Source: Sphingomonadales bacterium UBA6174
GTDB taxonomy: Bacteria; Pseudomonadota; Alphaproteobacteria; Sphingomonadales; Sphingomonadaceae
DNA: 45,111 nucleotides
Direction of reading: 5' to 3'
Assembly: GCA_002422945.1 (NCBI GenBank)
Contig: DITW01000062.1
Location: 1 to 45,111 of the forward strand
The translations under genes were made by a program, and so were the position numbers. Within the stretch, counting starts at the first letter, position 1, and the number at the start of each line of letters is the position of its first letter. This document shows positions 1-7,571 of the stretch, one piece after another. The notes beneath the pieces were generated by a model that ran no database searches, had not been told where the DNA came from, and was given only the letters and a program-made list of their open reading frames with translations.

Positions 1-1
1 A

Positions 2-295
2 CCACTCAGAAGGGGGCAGATCAAAGTTATCGTTGACCCATTTCCAAACACCCGCGGTGCGCTCATTGGCGTGACCTATATAGGAATTTTTCTGCCCTCG
101 CTCTCTGTGGCAGTTCGCCGCTTGCATGACACCAATCATTCGGGTTGGTGGTACTGGATTGCCCTTGTGCCGATTATTGGAGGACTGGTATTATTTGTAT
201 TCATGTGTATGCGCGGCACCGACGGTCTGAACGATTACGGATTGGATCCGCTTGCCCTAGCAGAGGCCGATAACTCCCAACGAACCCGAACGTAA
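2..295 (+). CDS. DUF805 family membrane protein (5' truncated by window edge)
   Basis: The reading frame is open from base 2 and stops at 295, so the gene starts left of the window. The visible part contains the DUF805 hallmark AVRRLHDTNHSGWWY, followed by a hydrophobic segment (ALVPIIGGLVLFVFMCMRG) and the usual short tail with a GLNDYG motif. DUF805 proteins are small inner-membrane proteins of unknown function that are often found in mobile or accessory regions. A GTG at 71 could serve as an internal start, but the residues before it (LIGVTYIGIFLPSL) form a membrane helix typical of the family, so truncation by the window edge is the better reading. Family assignment is confident; function is unknown. 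Confidence 0.8.
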   Translation, partial: PLRRGQIKVIVDPFPNTRGALIGVTYIGIFLPSLSVAVRRLHDTNHSGWWYWIALVPIIGGLVLFVFMCMRGTDGLNDYGLDPLALAEADNSQRTRT

Positions 296-565
296 AATAA
301 GCTGCAGGACAATGAAGCAGGCTTTAACCCTACTGACAACATTGTCTCAAATGACACTAGAAAAGACGCCAGTCCAGATAACAACTTCTTCCCTGGCGGT
401 GAAATTTGGACGCCTAAAAATCATCATGAATAACCTGGAATTCAGTGAAAACCCCATTTCAGCACACGTCGCCGCACTAGGCTGCCGGATAAAGCGCATA
501 TCATAAATGCAATTTTAACACCTCCACGCGCCTTAATAATGCATTGCATAAATGGATATTATACA
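296..565. other. AT-rich gap with no supported gene
   Basis: About 270 bases between the DUF805 gene and the small lipoprotein gene. A 64-codon open frame exists at 312-506, but it has no recognisable motif, signal or convincing ribosome binding site. The base composition is clearly more AT-rich than the chromosome to the right of 6300, which suits an accessory element. The promoter of the downstream lipoprotein is presumably here, but I cannot assign one. Confidence 0.4.
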
Positions 566-937
566 GTGAAAAAACTGAAAATATATTTCATGGTTTGCCT
601 TATAAGTGCAACATCGACTGCCTGCTCCAACAAGAGTGATGCCAGCAGCTCTTCATACACTTCAGGGTATAGTCACGAGGAAGAAGAGTCTGCAAATGAG
701 CCCTTTGATGAAGATGTGGCGCGAGAAAAGGCGGAAGAGGATCTCGCCGATGAGCCTTATGATGGCAGCTATGGGTGCACTGAAGACTGTGCAGGTCACG
801 AGGAAGGTTGGCGTTGGCGAGCAGGGCATGGCTACCTGCCCTCTAGCGACAGTCAATCTTTTGATGAGGGTGCTCAAGCATTCGAAGATAGTGTTGATGA
901 CCGAGTTGAAGAAATGCGACAGCGACAAGAGGAATGA
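566..937 (+). CDS. small acidic putative lipoprotein with CTEDC-AGHE motif
   Basis: Encodes about 123 residues from a GTG at 566; an ATG at 539 in the same frame would add nine residues. The N-terminus is basic (KKLK), then hydrophobic (IYFMVCLISA), and ends in STAC-SNK, which fits a lipoprotein signal with the lipidated Cys near residue 20. The mature part is very acidic (EEEESANEP, EKAEEDLADEP). It carries DGSYGCTEDCAGHEEGWRW, a Cys-x3-Cys-x2-His arrangement I have seen in short hypothetical proteins of proteobacteria, without a known function. The tail is charged and may be helical. It probably sits on the periplasmic face of a membrane. It lies inside the integrated element and has no obvious operon partner. 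Coding assignment is moderate because the start and lipobox are not ideal. Confidence 0.6.
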   Translation: MKKLKIYFMVCLISATSTACSNKSDASSSSYTSGYSHEEEESANEPFDEDVAREKAEEDLADEPYDGSYGCTEDCAGHEEGWRWRAGHGYLPSSDSQSFDEGAQAFEDSVDDRVEEMRQRQEE

Positions 938-1046
938 TATAATAGCCAATAATGGTAATGGTAGCCGTCGCCGTCGCCGGCCTGCAATGCAGTAACACTC
1001 AATGTTGTATCAATGGACAATTGCGACTGATGCAAAGAAATTCAGA

Positions 1047-1385
1047 TCACTCATGCGAGGTGCGCCATTCCTTGAGTGACTCCACAATCTCCGCTGTGGT
1101 CATATCTCTCGCCGTACGGTTCTGGTCCAACTGCTGGCCCATGATGACCATCGCCTTCTGGTCAACCGGTCGGCCATACCCTCGATTTAGGATCTCGGTT
1201 GCCGCTGAGATCCTCGCCGCTGCAGGTGCGTCAGCATCGCGCATGATCGACGCCAGCACCTGCACGGCTTCGTCAGCATGCTCTCGGGCAAGGTCGCGGA
1301 CGGCCATGATAATACGGGGCCGGCCGGTGGGGTTGCCTGAGTTGCCTTTGATGAAGCGCCCACTGTGGTCACGCTGCCCTTCCAT
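1047..1385 (-). CDS. DUF5681 domain protein (mobile-element associated)
   Basis: A 112-residue protein. The start at 1385 is chosen because an AGGAGG lies about six bases upstream of that ATG; the frame also offers a GTG two codons earlier. The N-terminus contains HSGRFIKGNSGNPTGRPR, the KGxSGNPxGRP signature of DUF5681. That domain is common in phage and integrative elements of alphaproteobacteria and is sometimes placed near terminase genes. The rest is helical and charged (DAPAAARISAATEILNRGYG), a short repeat-type helix seen in the family. Its role is unknown. It is the last gene transcribed leftward after the RepA-like gene, separated by a 180-base gap holding a dyad and TGTCC repeats. 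Confidence 0.75.
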   Translation of the reverse strand: MEGQRDHSGRFIKGNSGNPTGRPRIIMAVRDLAREHADEAVQVLASIMRDADAPAAARISAATEILNRGYGRPVDQKAMVIMGQQLDQNRTARDMTTAEIVESLKEWRTSHE

Positions 1386-1462
1386 AAACACCTCCTGCTA
1401 ATCGGACTAATCTGGTCTTATTATACCCTAGGCGCCAAGCTTTGGCAGCCGGCATTTTGGAC

Positions 1463-1500
1463 GGACAGGACAGTGTATTACATACACTGTTGTCCTGTCC
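1463..1500. repeat. inverted repeat beside RepA-like gene
   Basis: The arms are 1463-1477 and 1483-1500, around a five-base centre. The right arm matches the reverse complement of the left apart from three extra bases. The dyad includes tandem GGACA/TGTCC pentamers. It lies between the stop of the RepA-like gene and the start of the DUF5681 gene, both transcribed leftward. It could be a terminator, a repressor site or part of a replication origin; no T-run follows on either strand, so a simple intrinsic terminator is less likely. Confidence 0.55.
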
Positions 1501-1565
1501 TGTCCGGAGGTATGATTGTGTCCGAAATCCTATCCTGAACATGTCCGAAGAATTCAAAAAAATCA

Positions 1566-3320
1566 TTATTTTTCCCAGACAAATCCGTCCCAAATTCCCA
1601 CGATTTCCGCGGATTCGAGCTTCTTTAGCGCGCGCTGCAGGCGTTTGCGGGTAGTGTCCTGATTTTTGTCCGACATGTCAGAACCACCTGCAGAAGACGA
1701 AAAATAGTTGTCCGAAAGGGTGCGCAGGCACACAACCTTGGTGATCATCCGCCGATTGATGCGATTGTCTGGTATCGTGTCCGGGACAGATACCCCACAC
1801 AGCGCTAGCGACTTCTGCAATTCACGAAGTACGCCGAACTGAATATCGGTTAATTTGGTGCGACCTATCTTCACGGGACCAATGTCTCCGGACTCCGGGG
1901 ACACAGGCTCCACCACGCATGAAGTCACCGGCTCGCCATCGTCGTCGAGGCCCAATTCAACCTGATGCAGACGGAACGCGAAGCGGCCACCATCCTCCCC
2001 ATCCTTCTGCTTAACGACCGTCGCAATTTTTGGATCACCTGCCTCAACAAGAATGACAGTATCGACGCCCGCCTTCAGGCTACTATGCCCTCGCGGGTCT
2101 CGGCTCTCGCTGTCCTTTGGCCGGTGATGCACTATCAGGACGCAGCAATCGAGGGAGGATGAGATGCGTTCGCAGTTGGCAATATATGTCGCCATATCGT
2201 CTGTATTCTCTCTTCCGGCGCCGAATGTTTTCGATAGCGTATCAACCACAATGAGCGCTGGCTTCTGGCCTCGGCGCCGAGCAGCCTCTTCAATCGTAGC
2301 GATGAGGCGATCCGCATCTGCATCCGGGTCCTGTAGGTTGATCGGGGTAGGGATAATGGCCAGCGGCATATCGCTGACCTTGTGGTGCGCCTTGAACGCA
2401 GCGAGACGATTACGTAAGCCAGCAGCGCCCTCCGCGGCCACATAAACGACAAGGCCCTGTTCGACCTTGAGGCCTTGCCAAGGCCAACCCAATGCAATGT
2501 GGCCAGATATATCCAAGACTATAAAGCTCTTACCGGCAGCTGAGTGACCGAACACGATAGCTAAACCTGTCGTGGCCAAAAGATCTTTCACAAGCCAACG
2601 GCGGGATAAAACCGGGCTGATTTGATCTGCCCATTCGAGTGGGAGGAGACTCGCTGATGAGGGGGGCGCACTTGCTGCAACGAACGATTGTTGTAGCAGG
2701 CCCTGCACGTGCTTAAGCGTGAGACCACCCTGAAGCTCATCGGCTAAATCCCAGCCCTCGGGAATGTTGGGCAACTCTACCAATACGCCTGATACGCCAA
2801 GCGAACGCAAATGGTCCCGTATGTCTGAGGCAGCCTTGATCCCTGCCTCATCATTGTCCGGCCATATCACACACGGGTGTCCGACTAATGATGACCAGTC
2901 ACTGTGATGCCACGCATTCGCGCCGCCCTGCCATGTAACTACGACCCAGCCATCCCTTACATAACCAGCGGCAGCATCAAGGGTCTTCTCACCCTCGACG
3001 ATCAACACCGGGGCCATAGGCGATGCCGACAACAGATCACTGTTATACAACGGGCGACCATTGCCGAACCCCGATGTGATCGTTTCGCTGCCGTTCCAGA
3101 TAATCGGGCGGATCTCTTTACGCTTCCCTTCAGGATTCCACCGCGCCACCGCACCATATGCCGTGCCATCAGCCATCCGATAGACCCAGAGATTGTCTGG
3201 CTCACCCTTCCGGTTCAGCGACACAGGTATCATAATCGGCTCAGGCATGGGTACGCAGGGCGCACTTGGGGCAAGGTGCTGTGAAGCATCGCCCACCTCA
3301 GTAAGATTGATTTTCCTCAT
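1566..3320 (-). CDS. RepA-like primase/helicase (toprim plus AAA ATPase)
   Basis: A 584-residue protein with two recognisable halves. Residues of roughly 90-210 look like a toprim-type primase domain: LIVEGEKTLDAA, then VIWPDNDEAG (the DxD-type acidic motif), then GWDLADEL. Residues of roughly 230-450 form a RecA/RepA-type ATPase with Walker A GHSAAGKS and Walker B LIVVDTL, followed by VLIVHHRPKDSESRDPRGHSS, which is typical of RepA/AAA_25 hexameric helicases. The C-terminus is a basic, winged-helix-like tail (TRKRLQRALKKLESAEIVG). Such proteins start replication of plasmids, satellite phages and integrative elements. The stop region overlaps a cluster of TGTCC pentamers that could be part of an origin. 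The gene belongs to the same leftward group as alpA and int. Confidence 0.85.
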   Translation of the reverse strand: MRKINLTEVGDASQHLAPSAPCVPMPEPIMIPVSLNRKGEPDNLWVYRMADGTAYGAVARWNPEGKRKEIRPIIWNGSETITSGFGNGRPLYNSDLLSASPMAPVLIVEGEKTLDAAAGYVRDGWVVVTWQGGANAWHHSDWSSLVGHPCVIWPDNDEAGIKAASDIRDHLRSLGVSGVLVELPNIPEGWDLADELQGGLTLKHVQGLLQQSFVAASAPPSSASLLPLEWADQISPVLSRRWLVKDLLATTGLAIVFGHSAAGKSFIVLDISGHIALGWPWQGLKVEQGLVVYVAAEGAAGLRNRLAAFKAHHKVSDMPLAIIPTPINLQDPDADADRLIATIEEAARRRGQKPALIVVDTLSKTFGAGRENTDDMATYIANCERISSSLDCCVLIVHHRPKDSESRDPRGHSSLKAGVDTVILVEAGDPKIATVVKQKDGEDGGRFAFRLHQVELGLDDDGEPVTSCVVEPVSPESGDIGPVKIGRTKLTDIQFGVLRELQKSLALCGVSVPDTIPDNRINRRMITKVVCLRTLSDNYFSSSAGGSDMSDKNQDTTRKRLQRALKKLESAEIVGIWDGFVWEK

Positions 3321-3386
3321 TGTAGATCAGCCTTGTATGGCCGAGTGACACTGGCTATGTTGCAGGCTGTTGACACGTTGCATACA

Positions 3387-3413
3387 CCTCCCGCGCCACT
3401 CGGCGTTGGGAGG
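3387..3413. terminator. hairpin between two element genes
   Basis: CCTCCC (3387-3392) pairs with GGGAGG (3408-3413), and an inner GCGCC/GGCGT stem with one bulged T supports it. On the plus strand it is followed by TTTTATTTT, a good intrinsic-terminator shape, but no plus-strand gene is seen upstream. On the minus strand it follows directly after the stop codon of the 3416-3778 gene, before the RepA-like gene. It may end transcription from either side. Confidence 0.5.
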
Positions 3414-3415
3414 TT

Positions 3416-3778
3416 TTATTTTGCGGAGTTTGGGTACAGGGTCTTCTCGGCCTTGAGGATTTCCCAAAGCAGGCGAATCATTTCGACGCGGCCCTTACCC
3501 TCATTACCGAGCTCGGCCTCAAAGGCGCGTACTGCCATTTTCTTGACCGCCGGTATATCCAGTGCTGCTGCTGGCTCATGGATTAAAGCTGGGTTGTCAC
3601 GAATGGCCCTATACGCGTTCAGAAAATCATGTCGGGACATCTTATTCTGAATAAATATGTCGTCGCCGTGATTAGGGGCGTAGCCGGCAGCTTTGACCGC
3701 GAGGGCCTTGTCTCCCGTATTTACCAAAACAGTGATCAGGATCTGCTCGGGCAGTGGCAGGGCATGGAAGCAATGCAT
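3416..3778 (-). CDS. hypothetical protein coupled to alpA
   Basis: A 120-residue protein that I do not recognise. The start at 3778 is chosen because its ATG shares one base with the alpA stop codon (TAATG), a typical coupling; a longer in-frame version would overlap alpA by 51 bases. It contains VLVNTGDKALAVKAAGY, which resembles the small helical DNA-binding or terminase-small-subunit-like proteins of phages (GDKTQAAIRAGY style), followed by a mixed helical C-terminus (MIRLLWEILKAEKTLYP). A phage small-terminase-like or regulatory function is possible, but this is inference from a short motif. It is cotranscribed with alpA upstream and probably with the RepA-like gene downstream, with a hairpin between. 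Confidence 0.6.
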   Translation of the reverse strand: MHCFHALPLPEQILITVLVNTGDKALAVKAAGYAPNHGDDIFIQNKMSRHDFLNAYRAIRDNPALIHEPAAALDIPAVKKMAVRAFEAELGNEGKGRVEMIRLLWEILKAEKTLYPNSAK

Positions 3779-3972
3779 TACGCTTCTCCCTGATCTGATG
3801 TGGACTTTCGCAGGCAGCGGGCTAGCCAAGCATCGAGATCCACCTCACGGTAGCGGACTGCCTTGTCGCCAATCTTCAGAAAGTTGGGACCGCCCCCTGT
3901 AACGCGGTAGCGCTCCAAAGTAACAGCGGCGAGGCGAAGGTATCCAGCCGCCTCTTTTGTTGTCATTATCAT
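3778..3972 (-). CDS. AlpA-type helix-turn-helix regulator / excisionase-like
   Basis: A 64-residue protein from the ATG at 3972, chosen because GGAG lies six bases upstream; the same frame has an ATG at 3984. The sequence TTKEAAGYLRLAAVTLERYRV, then GPNFLKIGDKAVRYREVDLDAWL, is the MerR-like HTH_17/AlpA fold: a short winged HTH with the conserved VRY and DLDAWL. Such proteins activate integrase genes or act as excisionases in P4-like elements. Its position between the replication gene and the integrase of an integrated element fits that role. Downstream coupling to the 3416-3778 gene is tight. Confidence 0.85.
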   Translation of the reverse strand: MIMTTKEAAGYLRLAAVTLERYRVTGGGPNFLKIGDKAVRYREVDLDAWLARCLRKSTSDQGEA

Positions 3973-4063
3973 GTTTTTCTCCATCCTTGTTTGGACGAAG
4001 ACTGAATATTTTAAAGCCTCATGCCTGTCGGACCATTAGGCTCATAAAGGTCCAGAATGCATT

Positions 4064-4738
4064 TTAGGCCTCCTCCTTTTCCTTTATAAATTCCTGATAG
4101 GCCTTATTGACATACCGTCTTGCGGTGGATTCTGCGGGGACGCAATCCTCGCCCCACTCACATACGCACCAATTTTTCATCTCGTCTTCTAATTTGGCCT
4201 GCGGCCATTCCACATGGTACCCACCCTCGTACCAAAGCTTTTTTTTGGCCTCCTTGATAAAGTCCGGCCACTTGTATTTTAGCTTCCTGCCGGCAGTGGA
4301 AGATTTGATGCCCAGTTCCCGCTTCAAATCCGCGAGGGAAAATTTCACCCCTGTAGCTGTTAGCGTTTCAACTGCGCCAAGATGCTCGTCTATGCCAATA
4401 ATGCGCCTACGAAATTGGAAGGCTCCCATATCCCAGCTGGCCATTATAATCCCTTCATGACCTTGGCTCACAGCTTGCATGATACTGCGGAGTGAACTGG
4501 CGCGACAGGTCGGCTCATTCACTGCCTTGGATTGGGCAATTGGCCAGCCGTCACTGTCCTTTGCATCAACGTCATCCCAGTCGATGACCTCCTTCTTAAT
4601 TTCGGCGGCATCAATTTTAAGGCGATCTTCGTTAACCAGCCAAGCCAAGAACTTCGATGCCTCGCTCGCCTCGTTAGTTCCGGCGCATTTTTTCATAGCC
4701 ATCGAAAGTGCGCTCGATGCATCTATCCAATCACTCAT
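4064..4738 (-). CDS. hypothetical protein coupled to integrase
   Basis: A 224-residue soluble protein whose ATG overlaps the integrase stop (ATGA at 4735-4738), so it is translated from the integrase transcript. I do not recognise the family. Visible features are an acidic segment (EVIDWDDVDAKDSDGW), a likely HTH-like stretch (FSLADLKRELGIKSSTAGRKLK) and a C-terminal part (CVCEWGEDCVPAESTARRYVNKAYQEF) that resembles the tail of small element proteins thought to bind DNA. The last segment, ESTARRYV plus a basic helix, could be a second DNA-binding element. Because it follows int directly, a role in excision control or replication of the element is plausible but unproven. Confidence 0.65.
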   Translation of the reverse strand: MSDWIDASSALSMAMKKCAGTNEASEASKFLAWLVNEDRLKIDAAEIKKEVIDWDDVDAKDSDGWPIAQSKAVNEPTCRASSLRSIMQAVSQGHEGIIMASWDMGAFQFRRRIIGIDEHLGAVETLTATGVKFSLADLKRELGIKSSTAGRKLKYKWPDFIKEAKKKLWYEGGYHVEWPQAKLEDEMKNWCVCEWGEDCVPAESTARRYVNKAYQEFIKEKEEA

Positions 4739-6096
4739 GCCCGCACCTCCAGCTTCACAACATTATCCCCGGGCTGTGTTCCTTGGACCAGTTCCCCTAA
4801 GCGCCGCGCCCAGGCATTAAGCGCCGCCCGCTTCTCGTCCTTCCAATCATGTCGCTGATATATGCCCGCAACACCGCTCTTAGCGCCACTGACATGGTTC
4901 AGCACAGCCTCTGTAACTTCGAATCTGACCCCCAACTTTTGCAATCCGGTCGCCAAGGTACGTCGCAGATCATGCACCCGCCATGCAGGGAATGGCTCGC
5001 CGTCCTTAAGGACTTTGGATATGGCTGAGTCCAGTTCCGCTTTGGCCTTAGAATAGGACTTGATGGCGGTCTTCCCATAAGTCGTCAGCACTGGGCCAGA
5101 CTTGGGCCAGCTATTGGCATCTACTCCCTCCATCACAGCATTAACCTGCACCGCCATAGCCAGCCGGTCCAGCTCCTCAAGTACAACCGGGGCTAGCGGT
5201 ACGATCTGCACCACACCGTTTTTGGTGCGGTTCGCAGGGATAGTCCAAGTAGATGATGTGCGATCTAGTTCGGCCCATGCCATTCCAGCAACTTCCTCGC
5301 GACGCTGCCCAGTCAAGATTAGCAGCTTGAAATATGCGCCATAGGGATCGCGCAAGTCATCAGCCGCTTTCCATACCGTCACCAATTCACCCTCTTCAAG
5401 CACCCGATTGCGGGCTTCTGGAGCGCTTGGCTTGGCCATCAAGCGCACAGGGTTGTCTGAAATCTCGCCGCGCTCCATAGCCCAGCGAAACAGCACAGAC
5501 GAATACGCATAGACTGCTAGGCGGCTGGCGCGATGTTTGATCGGGATTGCATCAATTATACATTGCAGATCACCACGTGTGATGTGCGGGAGCGGCTTCC
5601 CCTTCAACGCAGGCTCCAGCCGCATTTTTACGATATGGCGGGCTTGATCTACCGTGCGAGGGCGACGCCCCTTCTCCGCTTCGTAATGCTCCAACCACCG
5701 CTCTGCCACCTTCTCGAATACCAGTTCGCCCTCCAGCTTGGCCTTGCCCTCAGCTTGGCGCTTGACCTCATCTTTGGCCTCCAGTGCGTCCAATTCGGCT
5801 TGGCGAGGGTCAATCCCCTGCTCAACCATCCCGGCCAGTTCCTTGGCGCGGGTGCGGGCCTGATCGGGCGTGAGGTTGCCGTGTTTACCGATCGTGTATT
5901 TGCGGGGCGCTGTCTTGTCAGCCATGCCTGGGCGGGCGAGGCGATACTGATAGATATAGACCCGGCCACCGGCGGGCGTCACTTTCAGACCAAAGCCTTT
6001 GACGGTTTCCTTCCCGCCATCATCCCAAATGACATATTCCGCTTGAGCGGCCTTAGCCGCGTCAACTGTGCGCTTTGTAATTGGGGCCTTGGCCAT
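4735..6096 (-). CDS. int: P4-type tyrosine recombinase (integrase)
   Basis: A 453-residue site-specific recombinase. The N-terminus has the DUF4102 arm-binding domain (ITKRTVDAAK, VKGFGLKVTPAGGRVYIYQY, YTIGKHGNLTPDQAR), then a core-binding SAM-like domain (FEKVAERWLEHYEAEKG), then the catalytic domain. Catalytic residues are visible: Arg in LTGQRREEV (about residue 265), His-x-x-Arg in HDLRRT (375-378), His in LNHVSG (401) and the nucleophile Tyr in GIYQRHDW (413). The enzyme inserts the element into the 3' half of a tRNA gene. The gene reads away from the tRNA fragment at 6251-6296, the standard layout for P4-like islands. The first gene downstream is translationally coupled. Confidence 0.95.
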   Translation of the reverse strand: MAKAPITKRTVDAAKAAQAEYVIWDDGGKETVKGFGLKVTPAGGRVYIYQYRLARPGMADKTAPRKYTIGKHGNLTPDQARTRAKELAGMVEQGIDPRQAELDALEAKDEVKRQAEGKAKLEGELVFEKVAERWLEHYEAEKGRRPRTVDQARHIVKMRLEPALKGKPLPHITRGDLQCIIDAIPIKHRASRLAVYAYSSVLFRWAMERGEISDNPVRLMAKPSAPEARNRVLEEGELVTVWKAADDLRDPYGAYFKLLILTGQRREEVAGMAWAELDRTSSTWTIPANRTKNGVVQIVPLAPVVLEELDRLAMAVQVNAVMEGVDANSWPKSGPVLTTYGKTAIKSYSKAKAELDSAISKVLKDGEPFPAWRVHDLRRTLATGLQKLGVRFEVTEAVLNHVSGAKSGVAGIYQRHDWKDEKRAALNAWARRLGELVQGTQPGDNVVKLEVRA

Positions 6097-6123
6097 TGTG
6101 TCCGCCTGATACCTAGAGAGCCT

Positions 6124-6145
6124 ATAGGCATCAGATAGGCATCAG
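6124..6145. repeat. tandem 11-bp direct repeat upstream of int
   Basis: The unit ATAGGCATCAG occurs twice head to tail (6124-6134 and 6135-6145), just upstream of the integrase start and inside the element end. Short direct repeats here are typical arm-type binding sites for the N-terminal domain of the integrase, or regulator sites. This is inference from position. Confidence 0.5.
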
Positions 6146-6212
6146 ATGGAATCATATCAAGGACAATTTGCGATTGCCCCAGATTGCATAACATACATAA
6201 ATACGTTATTTT

Positions 6213-6257
6213 TAGGAATTACCCCACGCTAATCTGTCCATAATTCTCTAATTCCTA
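6213..6257. repeat. 9-bp inverted repeat flanking the att core
   Basis: TAGGAATTA (6213-6221) and its exact reverse complement TAATTCCTA (6249-6257) are 27 bases apart. The right copy spans the boundary of the tRNA-derived core (from 6251) and contains the CCT anticodon. This suggests a recombinase core-type site pair or an accessory site. No coding region is present. Confidence 0.45.
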
Positions 6258-6296
6258 ATCTGGGGGCCACTGGTTCGAATCCAGTCGGGTGCACCA
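6251..6296 (+). other. att site: 3' fragment of a tRNA-Arg(CCU)-like gene
   Basis: Reading backwards from CCA (6294-6296) gives: discriminator A; acceptor 3' strand CGGGTGC (6286-6292); T-stem ACTGG/CCAGT around the loop TTCGAAT (6269-6285); variable loop GGGCC; anticodon stem 3' strand TCTGG (6259-6263); and a loop TTCCTAA (6252-6258) whose centre is CCT. The match to a tRNA stops at 6251: the bases before it cannot pair with TCTGG, and no D arm or 5' acceptor (GCACCCG) exists upstream. So this is the displaced 3' part of a tRNA-Arg(CCU)-type gene left by integration. The complete tRNA should lie at the other end of the element, left of base 1. Confidence 0.8.
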
Positions 6297-6329
6297 TTAT
6301 TCGTATAAAATTACTACGAATTACTGGGG

Positions 6330-7181
6330 TCAGGCCTGCGGGTCGAGCGTGCCAAGATACGCCACCAAGGCAATGACTCCGATCCACAGGCTAGTTTCGA
6401 TCATCAGGGACAGGCGCAAATGAGTGCGCGCGCCGGGGAGTGCGCGTTCCAATTTCGGCGTCAATAACCAACGATTGGCGCCAGCAAGGCCAAGCATCCC
6501 CGCGAATAGCAGCAGTTTCGCCGCCAACACCCATCCATAATTGGTGGTGAGCAATGCAGGCAATCCTGCAACGCCGACGATCATCACCACATTCACCAAT
6601 CCAGTCAGCACCAGCAAGGTGACGATGATCCCCCCTGCCCGCGCAAAATCGGCAAGATCGACGGGGAGTCTTGTCATGTCACGCCCCCGCAGCGCCGCCA
6701 GCAAAAAGCTCGCCAACGCACCGAGCCATGCCGCCGCCGCCAGCATGTGCAACATATCGGCCAACAAATGCGGCTGCGCCCAAGGGGCTTCGCTTGCCGC
6801 CGCATGGCCATTCCACGCCAATGTCGCCATCGCCACCAAGGCAGGCAGCAGCAATAGCCAAGGCCGTGCAGGCAGGAGCAGTAACAGCAACAATGCGGCG
6901 ATCCGGACCTTGATCGCCACCCCCAGATCGGTCTCATTCAATATCATCTGCACCGCAGACCAATCGGGCTGGGTGATGGAGGTGCCAGCCATCGCCGATG
7001 CGCTCGCCAGCAGGCCAAAGCCCGTAAAGCCAAGCGCCATCAGGGTCAGGATTGAAAATATCAGACGTGAAAAAGGTGCCGGATCGCGGACGATCAACGC
7101 GCGGTAAAGCGGCAGACCGGCTAGCAGGCCAAGGCTCAGATACAAACCAAGCCGCGCCGCGATCAGGCATCCATTTTCCAT
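6330..7181 (-). CDS. copD: copper resistance protein CopD (inner membrane)
   Basis: A 283-residue polytopic membrane protein of the CopD/PcoD/YcnJ family. It has about eight hydrophobic helices (LYLSLGLLAGLPLY, LIFSILTLMALGFTGFGL, ALLLLLLLPARPWLLLLPAL, then GGIIVTLLVLTGLVNVVMIV and others). Conserved family motifs include HAAASEAPWAQPHLLADMLH with its His residues, and WLGALASFLLAAL. CopD works with periplasmic CopC to move copper across the inner membrane. The start lies three bases after the copC stop, so the two form a copCD operon, divergent from the cnr-like triad and copAB. Its 3' end is about 30 bases from the att site, so this is the first chromosomal gene beyond the element. Confidence 0.9.
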   Translation of the reverse strand: MENGCLIAARLGLYLSLGLLAGLPLYRALIVRDPAPFSRLIFSILTLMALGFTGFGLLASASAMAGTSITQPDWSAVQMILNETDLGVAIKVRIAALLLLLLLPARPWLLLLPALVAMATLAWNGHAAASEAPWAQPHLLADMLHMLAAAAWLGALASFLLAALRGRDMTRLPVDLADFARAGGIIVTLLVLTGLVNVVMIVGVAGLPALLTTNYGWVLAAKLLLFAGMLGLAGANRWLLTPKLERALPGARTHLRLSLMIETSLWIGVIALVAYLGTLDPQA

Positions 7182-7184
7182 CGC

Positions 7185-7571
7185 TTATTTCACGTTGAAG
7201 TTGAATTTGCCCTGAATCCGGTGCGTATCCGCCGCCACCGCATGCCAGTTCAGTTCATAGCTGCCCGCTGGCAAGGCACGCGGCAGGCTGGCCGACAAGG
7301 TCTTGCCATCGCCCTTCACTGCGGTGGTGAAACCCTTGATCGGCATGGGTTCATGGCCGGTCATCCCCGGCATGCCGGTCATCACCAGTTCGAAACTGCT
7401 GAATTGCGGCACCAGCTTTTCAGAGAATTTCAGCGTGATCTCTTTGGGCTTGGACACTGTGCTATTGACGGCAGGCGTGGACGACACCAATTTGGGATGT
7501 GCCAAAACCGGGGCGGAAACAGCCAGAACTGCGAGGGCAGGCAAAGCGGACAGCAGGAAATGACGTCGCAT
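7185..7571 (-). CDS. copC: periplasmic copper-binding protein CopC
   Basis: A 128-residue protein from the ATG at 7571, which has an AAGGA box upstream; the frame stays open further upstream but lacks a signal there. The signal peptide MRRHFLLSALPALAVLAVSA ends in PVLA, so the mature protein starts at HPKLVSS, the classic N-terminal His of CopC Cu(II) sites. The remaining immunoglobulin-like fold has KEITLKFSEKLVPQF, a Met-rich loop MTGMPGMTGHEPMP (Cu(I)-type ligands) and HAVAADTHRIQGKF, which supplies the distal Asp/His ligands. It delivers copper to CopD or scavenges it in the periplasm. It is the first gene of the copCD operon. Confidence 0.93.
   Translation of the reverse strand: MRRHFLLSALPALAVLAVSAPVLAHPKLVSSTPAVNSTVSKPKEITLKFSEKLVPQFSSFELVMTGMPGMTGHEPMPIKGFTTAVKGDGKTLSASLPRALPAGSYELNWHAVAADTHRIQGKFNFNVK

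Noticed and set aside
312..506. 64-codon open frame in the AT-rich gap near the left end
   Set aside because: No recognisable motif, signal or good ribosome site, and it lies in low-complexity intergenic sequence, so it is not supported as a gene.
6299..6321. Small inverted repeat ATTCGTA/TACGAAT just past the tRNA fragment
   Set aside because: Only seven base pairs with a nine-base loop and no T-run; it could be a minor terminator of copD, but is too weak to list.
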